Assembly: GCA_026982835.1 (NCBI GenBank)
Contig: JALSGI010000075.1
Coordinates: 1 to 6,111 of the forward strand
Length of the DNA stretch: 6,111 nucleotides
Direction: 5' to 3'
Source of the DNA: Planctomycetota bacterium
Lineage (GTDB): Bacteria > Planctomycetota > Planctomycetia > Pirellulales > S012-138
Shown: positions 1 to 5,525 of the stretch, one piece after another
Numbering within the stretch: position 1 is the first letter of the stretch
Layout of the letters: each line of letters begins with the position of its first letter
Translations under genes and position numbers: made by a program
Notes under the pieces: model-generated
Seen by the model: only the letters and a program-made list of their open reading frames with translations
What the model was told of the DNA's origin: nothing
The model's database searches: none

Positions 1-378
1 GAGCCACCGCCGGGCCTTCTGCTCCACCTGGCTGAAGCGATCCTGCGGGGAGACCACCTCCACCACCAGGTCCGGAGCCAGGGGAAGATAGCCGGTGGTG
101 TCCTCCTGGGCGGCCAGGCGGGCCTGGCTGACGAAAGCCACGTCCGGGGCCAGCACCGTGTCCGGATCGTGGGCAATCAGAAAACCCGTCTCGGCCCCGC
201 AAACCGCTCCCAGGCGATGATGCTTCACGTGTTGCTCCAACAGTGAAGCCACGCGGGCCGCAATCCGACCATGCAGGAACCCCCCAGGGGACATCATCTG
301 CAGCTTCCCCTCGATCAGCTCGTAGCGTCGGTCGGTGTCAGGCAATTGGAGCAGCTGCCCAGCGGTGAGCAAAGCTCC
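1..378. repeat. Direct repeat, copy A (Uma2 duplication)
   Basis: Aligns without any gap to 760-1137 at an offset of 759 bp. Counted by eye: 1-195 has 5 mismatches (about 97% identity), 196-286 matches at about 55 of 91 positions (about 60%), and 287-378 has 3 mismatches (about 97%). The repeat continues left of the window. The sharp edges of the divergent block suggest gene conversion or recombination between paralogues. Confidence 0.9.
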
Positions 379-423
379 GGGGCGAAGCTCGGGCGGGTCG
401 GCAAAAGGGAGTGTCCGGCTCAT
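1..423 (-). CDS. Uma2 family (DUF820) PD-(D/E)XK nuclease-like protein, C-terminus cut by window edge
   Basis: The first 141 codons of a minus-strand gene that continues past position 1. Uma2 proteins are predicted restriction-endonuclease-fold nucleases; their cellular role is not established and they often occur in many copies per genome. Visible family features: YELIEG at residues 34-39, H51, APDVAF at 92-97, and PDLVVEVVSP at 117-126, which holds the acidic residues expected at the active site, with QK at 135-136 behind it. The ATG at 421-423 is preceded by GAGGGA about 4 bases upstream, a good ribosome binding site. Residues 86-141 are identical to the neighbouring copy at 598-1188, so this is a recent duplicate. 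It lies 174 bp downstream of that copy in the same direction. The missing C-terminus is a window effect, not evidence of a broken gene. Confidence 0.88.
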   Translation of the reverse strand, partial: MSRTLPFADPPELRPGALLTAGQLLQLPDTDRRYELIEGKLQMMSPGGFLHGRIAARVASLLEQHVKHHRLGAVCGAETGFLIAHDPDTVLAPDVAFVSQARLAAQEDTTGYLPLAPDLVVEVVSPQDRFSQVEQKARRWL

Positions 424-528
424 TATTCCCTCTACAACCAGGAGGAAACTCCCTAACGAATATAGCAAACGCGATCCCGAGAGCCGAAATTCGGAGGGCT
501 TCCACAAGTTTTGCAAAAGGGAAGATGA

Positions 529-572
529 CCGAAACTTCTCCGAGCTGTTTTGAGCTGGGACGAAGTTTTCGG
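529..572 (-). other. Imperfect stem-loop between the two Uma2 genes
   Basis: CCGAAACTTC at 529-538 pairs with GAAGTTTTCGG at 562-572 with one bulged base, and an inner AGCT/AGCT pair closes a GTTTTG loop. It sits 25-70 bp after the stop of the complete Uma2 gene and before the start of the partial one. It could be a terminator or processing site, but there is no clean T-run after it. The rest of the 174-bp gap shows nothing further. Confidence 0.35.
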
Positions 573-597
573 CGATGAAAGGCTACGGGTGATCCTC

Positions 598-1188
598 CTA
601 CACAAAAAACTCCCGCACCCCCACACGCCATCCCGACACCACGTCCGAGGCGTCCAGCTCCTCCTCCGGCCCCAGCACCGTTACCTGCCGCGGGTTGCGC
701 AACACGTGCACCCTCTTTTGCTCCGCGTCCACCAGCAATACCAGCCGGGAGCCGGCCTGGAGCCACCGCCGGGCCTTCTGCTCCACCTGGCTGAAGCGAT
801 CTTGCGGGGAGACCACCTCCACCACCAGGTCCGGGGCCAGGGGAAGATAGCCGGTGGTGTCCTCCTGGGCGGCCAGGCGGGCCTGGCTGACGAAAGCCAC
901 GTCCGGGGCCAGCACCGTGTCCGGGTCGCGGGCAATCAAAAAACCCGTCTCGGCAGCGTAAACCACCCCCAACGCCTCGTTTCGCACGTGCTGCTCCAGC
1001 AAGGAACCGACCCGCATGGCCACCCGGCCGTGCAGGTTTCCGCCGGGGGACATCATGTGTAGCTTCCCCTCGATCAGCTCGTAGCGTCGGTCGGTGTCAG
1101 GCAATTGGAGCAGCTGCCCGGCGGTGAGCAAAGCTCCCGGTTGCAGCTCCGGCGCATCGGCAGGGAAGTCGCCCAGTCTCTGGCTCAT
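598..1188 (-). CDS. Uma2 family (DUF820) PD-(D/E)XK nuclease-like protein, complete copy
   Basis: A 196-residue protein, a usual length for Uma2/DUF820. Predicted restriction-endonuclease-like fold; substrate and role unknown. Visible: YELIEG at residues 36-41, the conserved His at 53, APDVAF at 94-99, PDLVVEVVSP at 119-128 with D120 and E124 as likely metal-binding acids, and K138 nearby; then a strand-rich C-terminus (LVLLVDAEQKRVHVLR). The ATG at 1186-1188 is preferred over the upstream in-frame ATG at 1237-1239 because its N-terminus (MSQRLGD...PELQPG) aligns with that of the neighbouring copy (MSRTLPF...PELRPG); the extra 17 residues are basic and unlike the family. Only 52 bp separate it from the secreted-protein gene upstream, so cotranscription is likely. 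No obvious toxin, antitoxin or restriction partner is adjacent. Confidence 0.9.
   Translation of the reverse strand: MSQRLGDFPADAPELQPGALLTAGQLLQLPDTDRRYELIEGKLHMMSPGGNLHGRVAMRVGSLLEQHVRNEALGVVYAAETGFLIARDPDTVLAPDVAFVSQARLAAQEDTTGYLPLAPDLVVEVVSPQDRFSQVEQKARRWLQAGSRLVLLVDAEQKRVHVLRNPRQVTVLGPEEELDASDVVSGWRVGVREFFV
760..1137. repeat. Direct repeat, copy B (Uma2 duplication)
   Basis: Partner of the repeat at 1-378, lying inside the complete Uma2 gene. The divergent block corresponds to 955-1045, which encodes the region between the SPGG motif and the ETGFL motif. Confidence 0.9.
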
Positions 1189-1240
1189 GGTTTTTTTCCG
1201 CAAACAGCGGGGGGCGGGGCGGAAGCCGCCGCCATGCAAG

Positions 1241-2335
1241 CTACCGGGCCGCCGTTACCCAGAGGAACACCCGGCCCGCTTCGTCCTCGCGCACTTCCAG
1301 CCGTAGTCCCGCACGGCCCAGCAGCCGCTCCAGGGCAAACAGGTAGGGACGCCGCTTGGGAGGATGGAATGTCCTCAACTCTTCCAGCTCCAGCCCGGCG
1401 GCGGCCAGCCCAAGGTGATCGACCAGGATGGGCATCTGAAGCCCTTTCTGGAAAGCGACCAGCACCTGGGTAACGCGGGTTCCCTGGGCCACGTTGACCG
1501 GCACGGCCACAAACAGCCGATCGAACCGCTTGCCTTGGAGCTTGCCGGCACGAAAGCCTACCGGCCAGATGTCCCGGGCCTGGCGAGCCGGCACGGCAGC
1601 CAACTGGAACGATGCTCCATTTTTCTCCACCACCAGCACATATCCGGCCGGGCGCAGCACGCAGGCCAGCGCCGTGCCCAGGGCCAGCCCTTGCAGTTCC
1701 ACTTGCACCGGCCCGCCCTCGCGGTCCAGCACCGCGGCGAATCCCGGCGGCACACGCAGCGGCAGCGGACACTGCCGTTGCAATCGGGCGAACACCTCGC
1801 TGCGAGCCACTCCCCGGGTGGCCTGGGCCACCGCCGGGGAGAGCAGCTGCCGCAGTCGGGCCAGCTCTCTGGCCGAGAGCCCAAACGGCCCTGCGGGGCC
1901 GGTGCTTCGAGCCTGGGGGGGCTGCTGGATTTGCTCCAGCCAGCGGCGGATGCGCTGGGCGTCTCGCAGCGAAAAGCTGCCCCCGGGCACCAGCAGGCGA
2001 TTGCCGGCCGTGAGCCGGCCTCGCACGCGGACCACCGTGGTCCGGCCCAGGCGAACGCGCTCCAGGGAGACTTTAGCCGCCGGTGCCGCTCCCCCAATTC
2101 GCAAACGCCGCACGCCCAGGCTGGTGAGCAAGCGGTACCAGCTCTGTGTCTCCAAGGGCGAAAAGCCCGGATCGGTGGCCAACTCCATTTCCACGCGGAC
2201 AGCGGGAGCCGACTGCGCCAACAAAGGCTCGCCTTGGCCCCCCAGCAGCCCACCGGCCAGCAGGCAACTCAACCAGAAGAACCTGCAGCGGCACCCTGCC
2301 CTCTTCCACCAACCCGAGCCAGACACCACGGCCAT
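1241..2335 (-). CDS. Secreted planctomycete-type protein of unknown function
   Basis: A 364-residue protein, probably exported. Residues 11-18 are basic (KRAGCRCR), 19-33 form a hydrophobic core, and AQSA (40-43) is a plausible signal-peptidase site. Residues 44-140 hold the stretch ELATDPGFSP...WYRLLTSLG and LTAGNRLLVPGG..FSLRD. Two later segments share a pattern: VQVELQGLALGTALACVLRP (211-229) and FALERLLGRAGLRLEVREDEAGRVFLWVT (333-361); both resemble the short domains at the N-termini of secretins and TonB receptors, but that is inference. From memory the order of motifs matches a widespread family of planctomycetal secreted hypotheticals. The ATG at 2333-2335 is well supported by TAAGGAG 7 bases upstream. 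No catalytic residues are evident. A promoter lies at 2383-2388 and the Uma2 gene follows 52 bp after the stop. Confidence 0.85.
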   Translation of the reverse strand: MAVVSGSGWWKRAGCRCRFFWLSCLLAGGLLGGQGEPLLAQSAPAVRVEMELATDPGFSPLETQSWYRLLTSLGVRRLRIGGAAPAAKVSLERVRLGRTTVVRVRGRLTAGNRLLVPGGSFSLRDAQRIRRWLEQIQQPPQARSTGPAGPFGLSARELARLRQLLSPAVAQATRGVARSEVFARLQRQCPLPLRVPPGFAAVLDREGGPVQVELQGLALGTALACVLRPAGYVLVVEKNGASFQLAAVPARQARDIWPVGFRAGKLQGKRFDRLFVAVPVNVAQGTRVTQVLVAFQKGLQMPILVDHLGLAAAGLELEELRTFHPPKRRPYLFALERLLGRAGLRLEVREDEAGRVFLWVTAAR

Positions 2336-2357
2336 CAGCAGGCTCCTTACCTGGCAG

Positions 2358-2397
2358 GAGAAAGGCCCCGCGGCACGCTTTCATTATAGCCTTTCTC
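2358..2397. promoter_or_regulatory. 9-bp perfect inverted repeat bracketing the -10 box, candidate operator
   Basis: GAGAAAGGC at 2358-2366 and its exact complement GCCTTTCTC at 2389-2397 are separated by 22 bases that contain the TATAAT box. Arm centres are 31 bp apart, about three helical turns, as expected for a protein binding two half-sites on one DNA face. One arm would lie upstream of the transcription start, so a DNA-level role is more natural than an RNA hairpin, unless transcription comes from the membrane-protein gene. Confidence 0.35.
2383..2388 (-). promoter_or_regulatory. Perfect -10 box (TATAAT) for the secreted-protein gene
   Basis: On the minus strand the sequence reads TATAAT, 47 bases before the ATG at 2335, giving an expected leader of about 40 bases. 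No good -35 box is found at 16-19 bases upstream (best are TCGGCA- or TTTCGG-like), so an activator or a non-standard sigma contact may be needed. Confidence 0.45.
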
Positions 2398-2444
2398 TTC
2401 CCCGATGCCGAAACCTGCCCTGCCTGCAGAGGACAACCAGCGGG

Positions 2445-2627
2445 CTACTTGATTTCCCGAAACGTCAGAAAGCTGGCCACAAACAGCAGCACGGCTCCCA
2501 CCACCATGCCGATATCCATGGTCCAGCTGGGGCGGCCGAAAGGGATCTCCGTGGCGGCGTCCAGGCCAAAAACCAAGGCAACCACGACCGAGACGACCAT
2601 CCCAAAGATCGTGAGAAACTTCTGCAT
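2445..2627 (-). CDS. Small two-helix membrane protein, unknown function
   Basis: A 60-residue protein with two predicted membrane helices at about residues 5-23 (LTIFGMVVSVVVALVFGL) and 37-56 (MDIGMVVGAVLLFVASFLTF), joined by a loop DAATEIPFGRPSWT and ending in a charged FREIK tail. Small proteins of this layout are familiar from planctomycetes, but no function is known to me. Start: ATG at 2625-2627 gives MQKFLTIFG, the natural beginning for such a protein, though no Shine-Dalgarno precedes it. A GTG at 2658-2660 would add 11 residues (MIAIPSAKASF) and has a weak GCGGAA upstream, so the longer form cannot be excluded. It is divergent from dusB and is followed by the secreted-protein gene after 109 bp. 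Confidence 0.72.
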   Translation of the reverse strand: MQKFLTIFGMVVSVVVALVFGLDAATEIPFGRPSWTMDIGMVVGAVLLFVASFLTFREIK

Positions 2628-2676
2628 GAACGAAGCTTTAGCCGAAGGAATCGCAATCACGGGTGAGTTCCGCTCA

Positions 2677-2709
2677 TACCAAACATGGGAAATGAGCCTA
2701 CCTTGTCAA
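2677..2709 (-). promoter_or_regulatory. Candidate promoter for the membrane-protein gene
   Basis: Minus-strand TTGACA at 2709-2704 matches the -35 consensus exactly. At a 16-base spacing follows CATGTT, a poor -10 match. Transcription would start near 2670-2675, just ahead of either candidate start codon of the small membrane protein. The weak -10 keeps confidence low. Confidence 0.3.
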
Positions 2710-2712
2710 ACC

Positions 2713-2734
2713 GCCAGTGCCAAGTTGCACTGGC
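2713..2734. promoter_or_regulatory. Perfect palindrome beside the TTGACA box
   Basis: GCCAGTGC at 2713-2720 and GCACTGGC at 2727-2734 are exact complements around a CAAGTT spacer. It lies 3 bp upstream of the TTGACA box of the minus-strand promoter, where activators commonly bind; it could also regulate dusB on the other side. No T-run follows on either strand, which argues against a terminator. Confidence 0.4.
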
Positions 2735-2740
2735 ACCAAA

Positions 2741-2780
2741 GGTAATTGCCCAATGCAGCCCTTGCAATTCCCAAATTACC
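2741..2780. other. Nested inverted repeats in the divergent intergenic region
   Basis: GGTAATT at 2741-2747 pairs with AATTACC at 2774-2780, and AATTGC at 2744-2749 pairs with GCAATT at 2764-2769. The two pairings overlap and exclude each other. Role unknown; this may be chance in a partly AT-rich segment. Confidence 0.25.
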
Positions 2781-2873
2781 GGAAAAACCCAACTCTCCCG
2801 CCTGCCCCGGGCTGCCAGGGGTGGGACGTGATCCCCGCACTGCTTTCGTATTTTCTACCCCCAGGCGGGCAAA

Positions 2874-2879
2874 TACAAT
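2874..2879 (+). promoter_or_regulatory. Possible -10 box (TACAAT) for dusB
   Basis: TACAAT at 2874-2879 differs from the consensus at one base; TTTTCT at 2851-2856 is a weak -35 at 17 bases. Transcription would begin near 2886, almost on the ATG at 2889, which favours the ATG at 2925 as the start of dusB. Confidence 0.3.
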
Positions 2880-2924
2880 TTTACGTGTATGGGTTTCCTC
2901 GGGCCACTTTTTTCGCTGGAAAGT

Positions 2925-3983
2925 ATGTCTTCCTCGCTTGCCCCCCCGGAACCCCTGGAGCGGCTCCCAGGCGTGCAGCCGCTGTGGATCGGCCCGCTGC
3001 GGGTCGAACCGCCGCTGTTGCAGGCACCCATGGCCGGATTCACCAATTATGCCTATCGCCAGGTGGTGCGCCAGTTCGGCGGCGTGGGGCTCCAGGCCAC
3101 CGAGATGGTCCACGCCCGCGGCTACCTGGAGCACCTGAGCCGCCGGGGCGAGGTGCCCGACCGGCTCTGGGGCGTACGCCACGAGCCGCGCCCGCTGGCC
3201 GTGCAGATTTGGGACAACGACCCAGTGGCCATGGCCGAAGTGGCCGCCCAACTGGCCCACCAGTTCCGCGTCTCGGTGGTGGATATCAACTTCGGCTGCC
3301 CGGTGAAAAAAGTGACCGAAAAAGCCCACAGCGGCTCCTGGCTGTTGCGCTGGCCGGATCGGGTGGGTCGGATCGTCGAGGCGGTGGTGCGGGCCTGCCG
3401 CCCCGTGCCGGTGACGGCCAAGATTCGCCTGGGCTGCACTCGCGATCGGATCACCGCTCCCGAGGTGGCCCAGGCCGTCGAACAGGCCGGAGCGGCCGCC
3501 CTCACCGTCCACGGACGCACGGCCCAGGACTACTTCCGCGGCCAGGCCGACTGGGAACAGATTGCCCGGCTCAAACAGCACCTGAAAAAAATCCCCCTGA
3601 TCGGAAACGGCGACATCCGCACGCCCCAGGACGTGGTGCGCGCGTTCCGCCTTTATCCGGTGGACGGAGTGATGATTGCCCGGGCCGCATTGGCCCGGCC
3701 GTGGCTCTTTCGCCAGGCGGCCGCCGCGTTGCGGGGAGAACCGGTGCCGCTGGACCCCACCCCCGAAGAAGAACGCCGGTTGCTGCTTCATCACTTCCAG
3801 CTGGTGTTGCGGCGGTTCGGCCCTCACCGGGGGGTGATCCTCATGCGCAAGTTCGCCTGCTGCTACGCCCAGGGTCGGCCCGGCGCGCGGCTGTTCCGCA
3901 CCCACGTGGCAGGGATCCAGTCGTCCGAGGAGTTCTACCGCGTGGTGGAAGACTATTTTCCGCGCACTCCTCGCAGCGACTAG
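2925..3983 (+). CDS. dusB: tRNA-dihydrouridine synthase, DusB-like
   Basis: FMN enzyme that reduces specific uridines in the tRNA D-loop to dihydrouridine using NADPH; cytoplasmic. The 352-residue protein has the family signature in order: APMAGFTNYAYR (34-45), TEM (59-61), VDINFGCPVKKV (119-130) with catalytic Cys125, GSWLL (137-141), TAKIR (164-168, Lys166), TVHGRT (194-199) binding FMN, NGD (228-230) and GVMIARA (248-254) of the phosphate site, RPW, and the C-terminal helical domain with MRKFACCYAQGRPGARLFR. Small departures from the usual sequence: GFTN for GVTD, IARA for IGRA, and Phe for His after the RK. These look tolerable. Start: ATG 2925 has GGAAAG just upstream and drops 12 hydrophobic residues not typical of the family; ATG 2889 is the alternative. 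It is alone on the plus strand, so probably transcribed by itself. The symbol is by family resemblance; DusA, B and C subtypes were not compared formally. Confidence 0.93.
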   Translation: MSSSLAPPEPLERLPGVQPLWIGPLRVEPPLLQAPMAGFTNYAYRQVVRQFGGVGLQATEMVHARGYLEHLSRRGEVPDRLWGVRHEPRPLAVQIWDNDPVAMAEVAAQLAHQFRVSVVDINFGCPVKKVTEKAHSGSWLLRWPDRVGRIVEAVVRACRPVPVTAKIRLGCTRDRITAPEVAQAVEQAGAAALTVHGRTAQDYFRGQADWEQIARLKQHLKKIPLIGNGDIRTPQDVVRAFRLYPVDGVMIARAALARPWLFRQAAAALRGEPVPLDPTPEEERRLLLHHFQLVLRRFGPHRGVILMRKFACCYAQGRPGARLFRTHVAGIQSSEEFYRVVEDYFPRTPRSD

Positions 3984-4000
3984 AACGAGCGGAGATTCCA

Positions 4001-4017
4001 GCGCCGACGCGCGGCGC
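4001..4017 (+). terminator. GC-rich hairpin after dusB, weak terminator candidate
   Basis: GCGCCG (4001-4006) and CGGCGC (4012-4017) form a perfect 6-bp stem around ACGCG, 17 bases after the dusB stop. There is no T-run behind it, so it may only protect the transcript end or be chance in GC-rich DNA. Confidence 0.25.
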
Positions 4018-4130
4018 AGCCCGCAATGTCTCAGCCTCCCGCGCCGGCCGGGTGTTCCTGAATAAACTTCCACCGTATCCGAAGCATCTCCTGGATCCGT
4101 TCGGTGAGATTGTTCAGTCCGCGTGACTGT

Positions 4131-4202
4131 TTAGAGCCTATCCGAAAAATCCAATGACGTTCTGCAATCGCGATGCTGGAGCATTTTTCGGATAAGCTCT
4201 TA
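4131..4202. mobile_element. 66-bp MITE-like element with 17-bp inverted repeats and TTA flanks
   Basis: GAGCCTATCCGAAAAAT at 4134-4150 and ATTTTTCGGATAAGCTC at 4183-4199 are inverted repeats matching at 16 of 17 positions, around 32 bases with no gene. TTA stands on both sides (4131-4133 and 4200-4202), as expected of a 3-bp target duplication. GAGCC-type ends with TNA duplications recall the IS1031 group of the IS5 family, so a non-autonomous relative is likely; that family link is from memory. It could also act as a loose stem-loop after dusB. Confidence 0.65.
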
Positions 4203-4335
4203 GTATGATGATCGCCGCCGTGGGTTGTGACCCCCGGCGCGGCAGCTCCGGCCAGCCCTCGGTTTTAGTCCGGGGAGATTTGAACGGCCGAAAATGAACT
4301 GTCGAGGGACTACTGCAACGGATATTCGATAGGGG
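4203..4335. other. Spacer between the two insertion-like elements, no gene seen
   Basis: 133 bp with no convincing reading frame in either direction and no strong palindrome; only a CCCCGG/CCGGGG pair (4232-4237, 4270-4275) at long spacing. Together with 3984-4130, which also lacks a credible gene, this makes about 510 bp without a gene apart from the two elements. Confidence 0.5.
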
Positions 4336-4461
4336 TTATCAGCCCGTTGAAAAACACAAGTTTGGGAGGGCGAGGCTCCTGCCGAGCCGCTTTTTTCAGG
4401 ATGTGCAGGGAATCTTATAACGCGTTTTCATTTCAAATGGACTTTTTCAACGGGCTGTTAT
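4336..4461. mobile_element. 118-bp MITE-like element with perfect 15-bp inverted repeats and TTAT flanks
   Basis: CAGCCCGTTGAAAAA at 4340-4354 and its exact complement TTTTTCAACGGGCTG at 4443-4457 bound a 118-bp segment. TTAT lies directly outside both ends (4336-4339 and 4458-4461), consistent with a 4-bp target duplication. No transposase is encoded, so it would need one supplied in trans. The ends differ from those of the 66-bp element, so two different transposases are implied. The insertion-sequence family cannot be named from the sequence alone. Its right end lies only 34 bp before the GTG of the next gene. Confidence 0.72.
4372..4396 (+). terminator. Intrinsic-terminator-like hairpin inside the 118-bp element
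   Basis: GGCTC (4374-4378) pairs with GAGCC (4384-4388) around a CTGCC loop, two bases later follow six T (4391-4396). The stem is short (5 bp, with one more pair beyond a mismatch), so strength is uncertain. It would stop plus-strand transcription before the gene pair at 4495-5525. Confidence 0.45.
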
Positions 4462-4494
4462 AGTTGTGTCAGCTACTGAAAGATACCGAATTGC

Positions 4495-4863
4495 GTGCAG
4501 CGAGGCAATCTTACAGTGTTCGTCGAAGTTACAATTTCCATAGAAAGAGCCAAAGCTGCCAACAAAGCTGAAGAAACCATTGCTGGCTTGAATAAGGTGC
4601 CGGAACTGTGGCGAACCGGTGTCCTGTTCGGACTCTCGCTGTTACGCGAGAGCTTAAATGGCAAAGTAGATTTCCGGCACATCTCTATCACCGTGACATT
4701 CTTTCAGGGGCAACCATGTGATACAATGTTGATGGCCGCAGCATACGCGTCGTTCCATGCAAGTGCAAAGGCACTGGGCGTGAACGCTTCGGAGCCATTC
4801 CGGTTTGGCGATTCTACCGGAAATTTCATAGTTTCTCTCCCAGGAAGACAGCATCGAGCATAG
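4495..4863 (+). CDS. Hypothetical protein, first gene of a low-GC pair
   Basis: Not recognised. Up to 122 residues, soluble by appearance: no signal peptide or membrane helix. The N-terminal half is helix-like (ERAKAANKAEETIAGLNKV, then LFGLSLLRESLNG), followed by a strand-like DFRHISITVTFF, a small-residue-rich stretch AAAYASFHASAKALGVNAS, and FRFGDSTGNFIVSLPG near the end. No catalytic motif is visible. Start uncertain: GTG 4495 has no ribosome binding site, while GTG 4516 lies 10 bases after GAGG and would give 115 residues. Base composition is clearly poorer in GC than genes left of 4030, suggesting transfer. It begins just after the 118-bp insertion-like element, and the next gene follows by 23 bp, so both probably form one operon. 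It could be a decayed or spurious frame, but the minus-strand alternatives look less protein-like. Confidence 0.55.
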   Translation: MQRGNLTVFVEVTISIERAKAANKAEETIAGLNKVPELWRTGVLFGLSLLRESLNGKVDFRHISITVTFFQGQPCDTMLMAAAYASFHASAKALGVNASEPFRFGDSTGNFIVSLPGRQHRA

Positions 4864-4886
4864 GAAGCAATACCAGCTAGCGACCA

Positions 4887-5525
4887 TTGGCCAAGGAACT
4901 GATGGAAATGTCCCGTCTTCTGTTGTTGTCAGAGGTTGCAATACTCAGCGAAGCATATAGAAGACTGAACGTTTCTTTTCCTCCCCTGGAAAAAGTGAAG
5001 GTTGTTCGTGAGGAATACCCTCCTCTTGAAACGAGATTGCAATTTAATACGTGGTTCACATTACACTTTGTGGAGAAACTTCCCCGAGATCGGCTTGCCG
5101 TAGCCGTCCCCTTGCGCCCGGATGTGCTGGGAGCCGAAATTTTTGTATTGATCGACAAGGTGAACTACATGCCTTTGCTTTTGGACTTCCCAGTTCCTGA
5201 AGGGATGCCGCCAGGGTGGTTCCAGGACTTGATCACACGCATCGACGGTATTTGTGTTCAAGAGTGTAAACGGCACTTCTTGGAATTTCCCTATTGCCGA
5301 ATCGTTGACTTGGGGACTTCCATATCCTTTCTTGCGGCCACGACTCTTAGGCTATCAAGTGAAGCCGGCCGTAATAGAAAGCAATTGGTCTATAAGGAAG
5401 CCATCATTCAAAAAATTGAAAAAGGAGAGAATTTGATGTTAGAAGGCATTGCCAGACGATGGGGAACAGCAAGCAAAGAAAAACACAAATTATACCAATA
5501 CTGGGAATTTCTTTCCTCTTCCTGA
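4887..5525 (+). CDS. Hypothetical protein, second gene of a low-GC pair
   Basis: Not recognised. Up to 212 residues, soluble, with no signal peptide. It begins with a helix-like SRLLLLSEVAILSEAYRRLN, followed by KVKVVREEYPPLETRLQFNTW, a hydrophobic strand pattern DRLAVAVPLRPDVLGAEIFVLID, then two cysteines in GICVQECKRHF and a third in FPYCR, and a lysine-rich C-terminal tail (KQLVYKEAIIQKIEKGEN...KEKHKLYQYWEF). No known enzyme motif is seen; the three Cys are too few and too widely spaced for a clear metal site. Start: TTG 4887 opens the longest form, but ATG 4902 or ATG 4908 is likelier because AAGGA lies 4 or 10 bases upstream. GC is low as in the preceding gene; the pair is probably one acquired unit. 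Confidence 0.68.
   Translation: MAKELMEMSRLLLLSEVAILSEAYRRLNVSFPPLEKVKVVREEYPPLETRLQFNTWFTLHFVEKLPRDRLAVAVPLRPDVLGAEIFVLIDKVNYMPLLLDFPVPEGMPPGWFQDLITRIDGICVQECKRHFLEFPYCRIVDLGTSISFLAATTLRLSSEAGRNRKQLVYKEAIIQKIEKGENLMLEGIARRWGTASKEKHKLYQYWEFLSSS

Noticed and set aside
338..766. 142-codon minus-strand frame spanning the gap between the Uma2 genes
   Set aside because: It overlaps the ends of both Uma2 genes in another frame and is Gly/Ala/Arg-rich; no ribosome binding site or motif.
1..1137. Repeat pair considered as a CRISPR or integron-like array
   Set aside because: There are only two long copies that code for the same protein family; no short regular repeats or spacers.
1364..2666. Long plus-strand frames opposite the secreted-protein gene
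   Set aside because: Low-complexity Gln/His/Arg/Ser-rich translations; the minus-strand gene has a signal peptide, ribosome binding site and promoter.
2706..4073. 455-codon minus-strand frame opposite dusB
   Set aside because: It is the antisense of a clear Dus gene; the translation is rich in His, Arg and Gly with no domain pattern, typical of a GC-rich shadow frame.
2717..4126. 469-codon plus-strand frame overlapping dusB
   Set aside because: Its Arg/Pro/Gly-rich translation shows no family motif, whereas the other frame carries every Dus signature.
4080..4470. Possible small RNA or tRNA
   Set aside because: The only strong structures are the inverted ends of the two elements and one hairpin; no cloverleaf or conserved RNA motif could be found.
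4473..5158. Minus-strand frames opposite the low-GC gene pair
   Set aside because: Short overlapping frames without ribosome binding sites; the plus-strand frames are longer, in tandem and have more protein-like helix and strand patterns.
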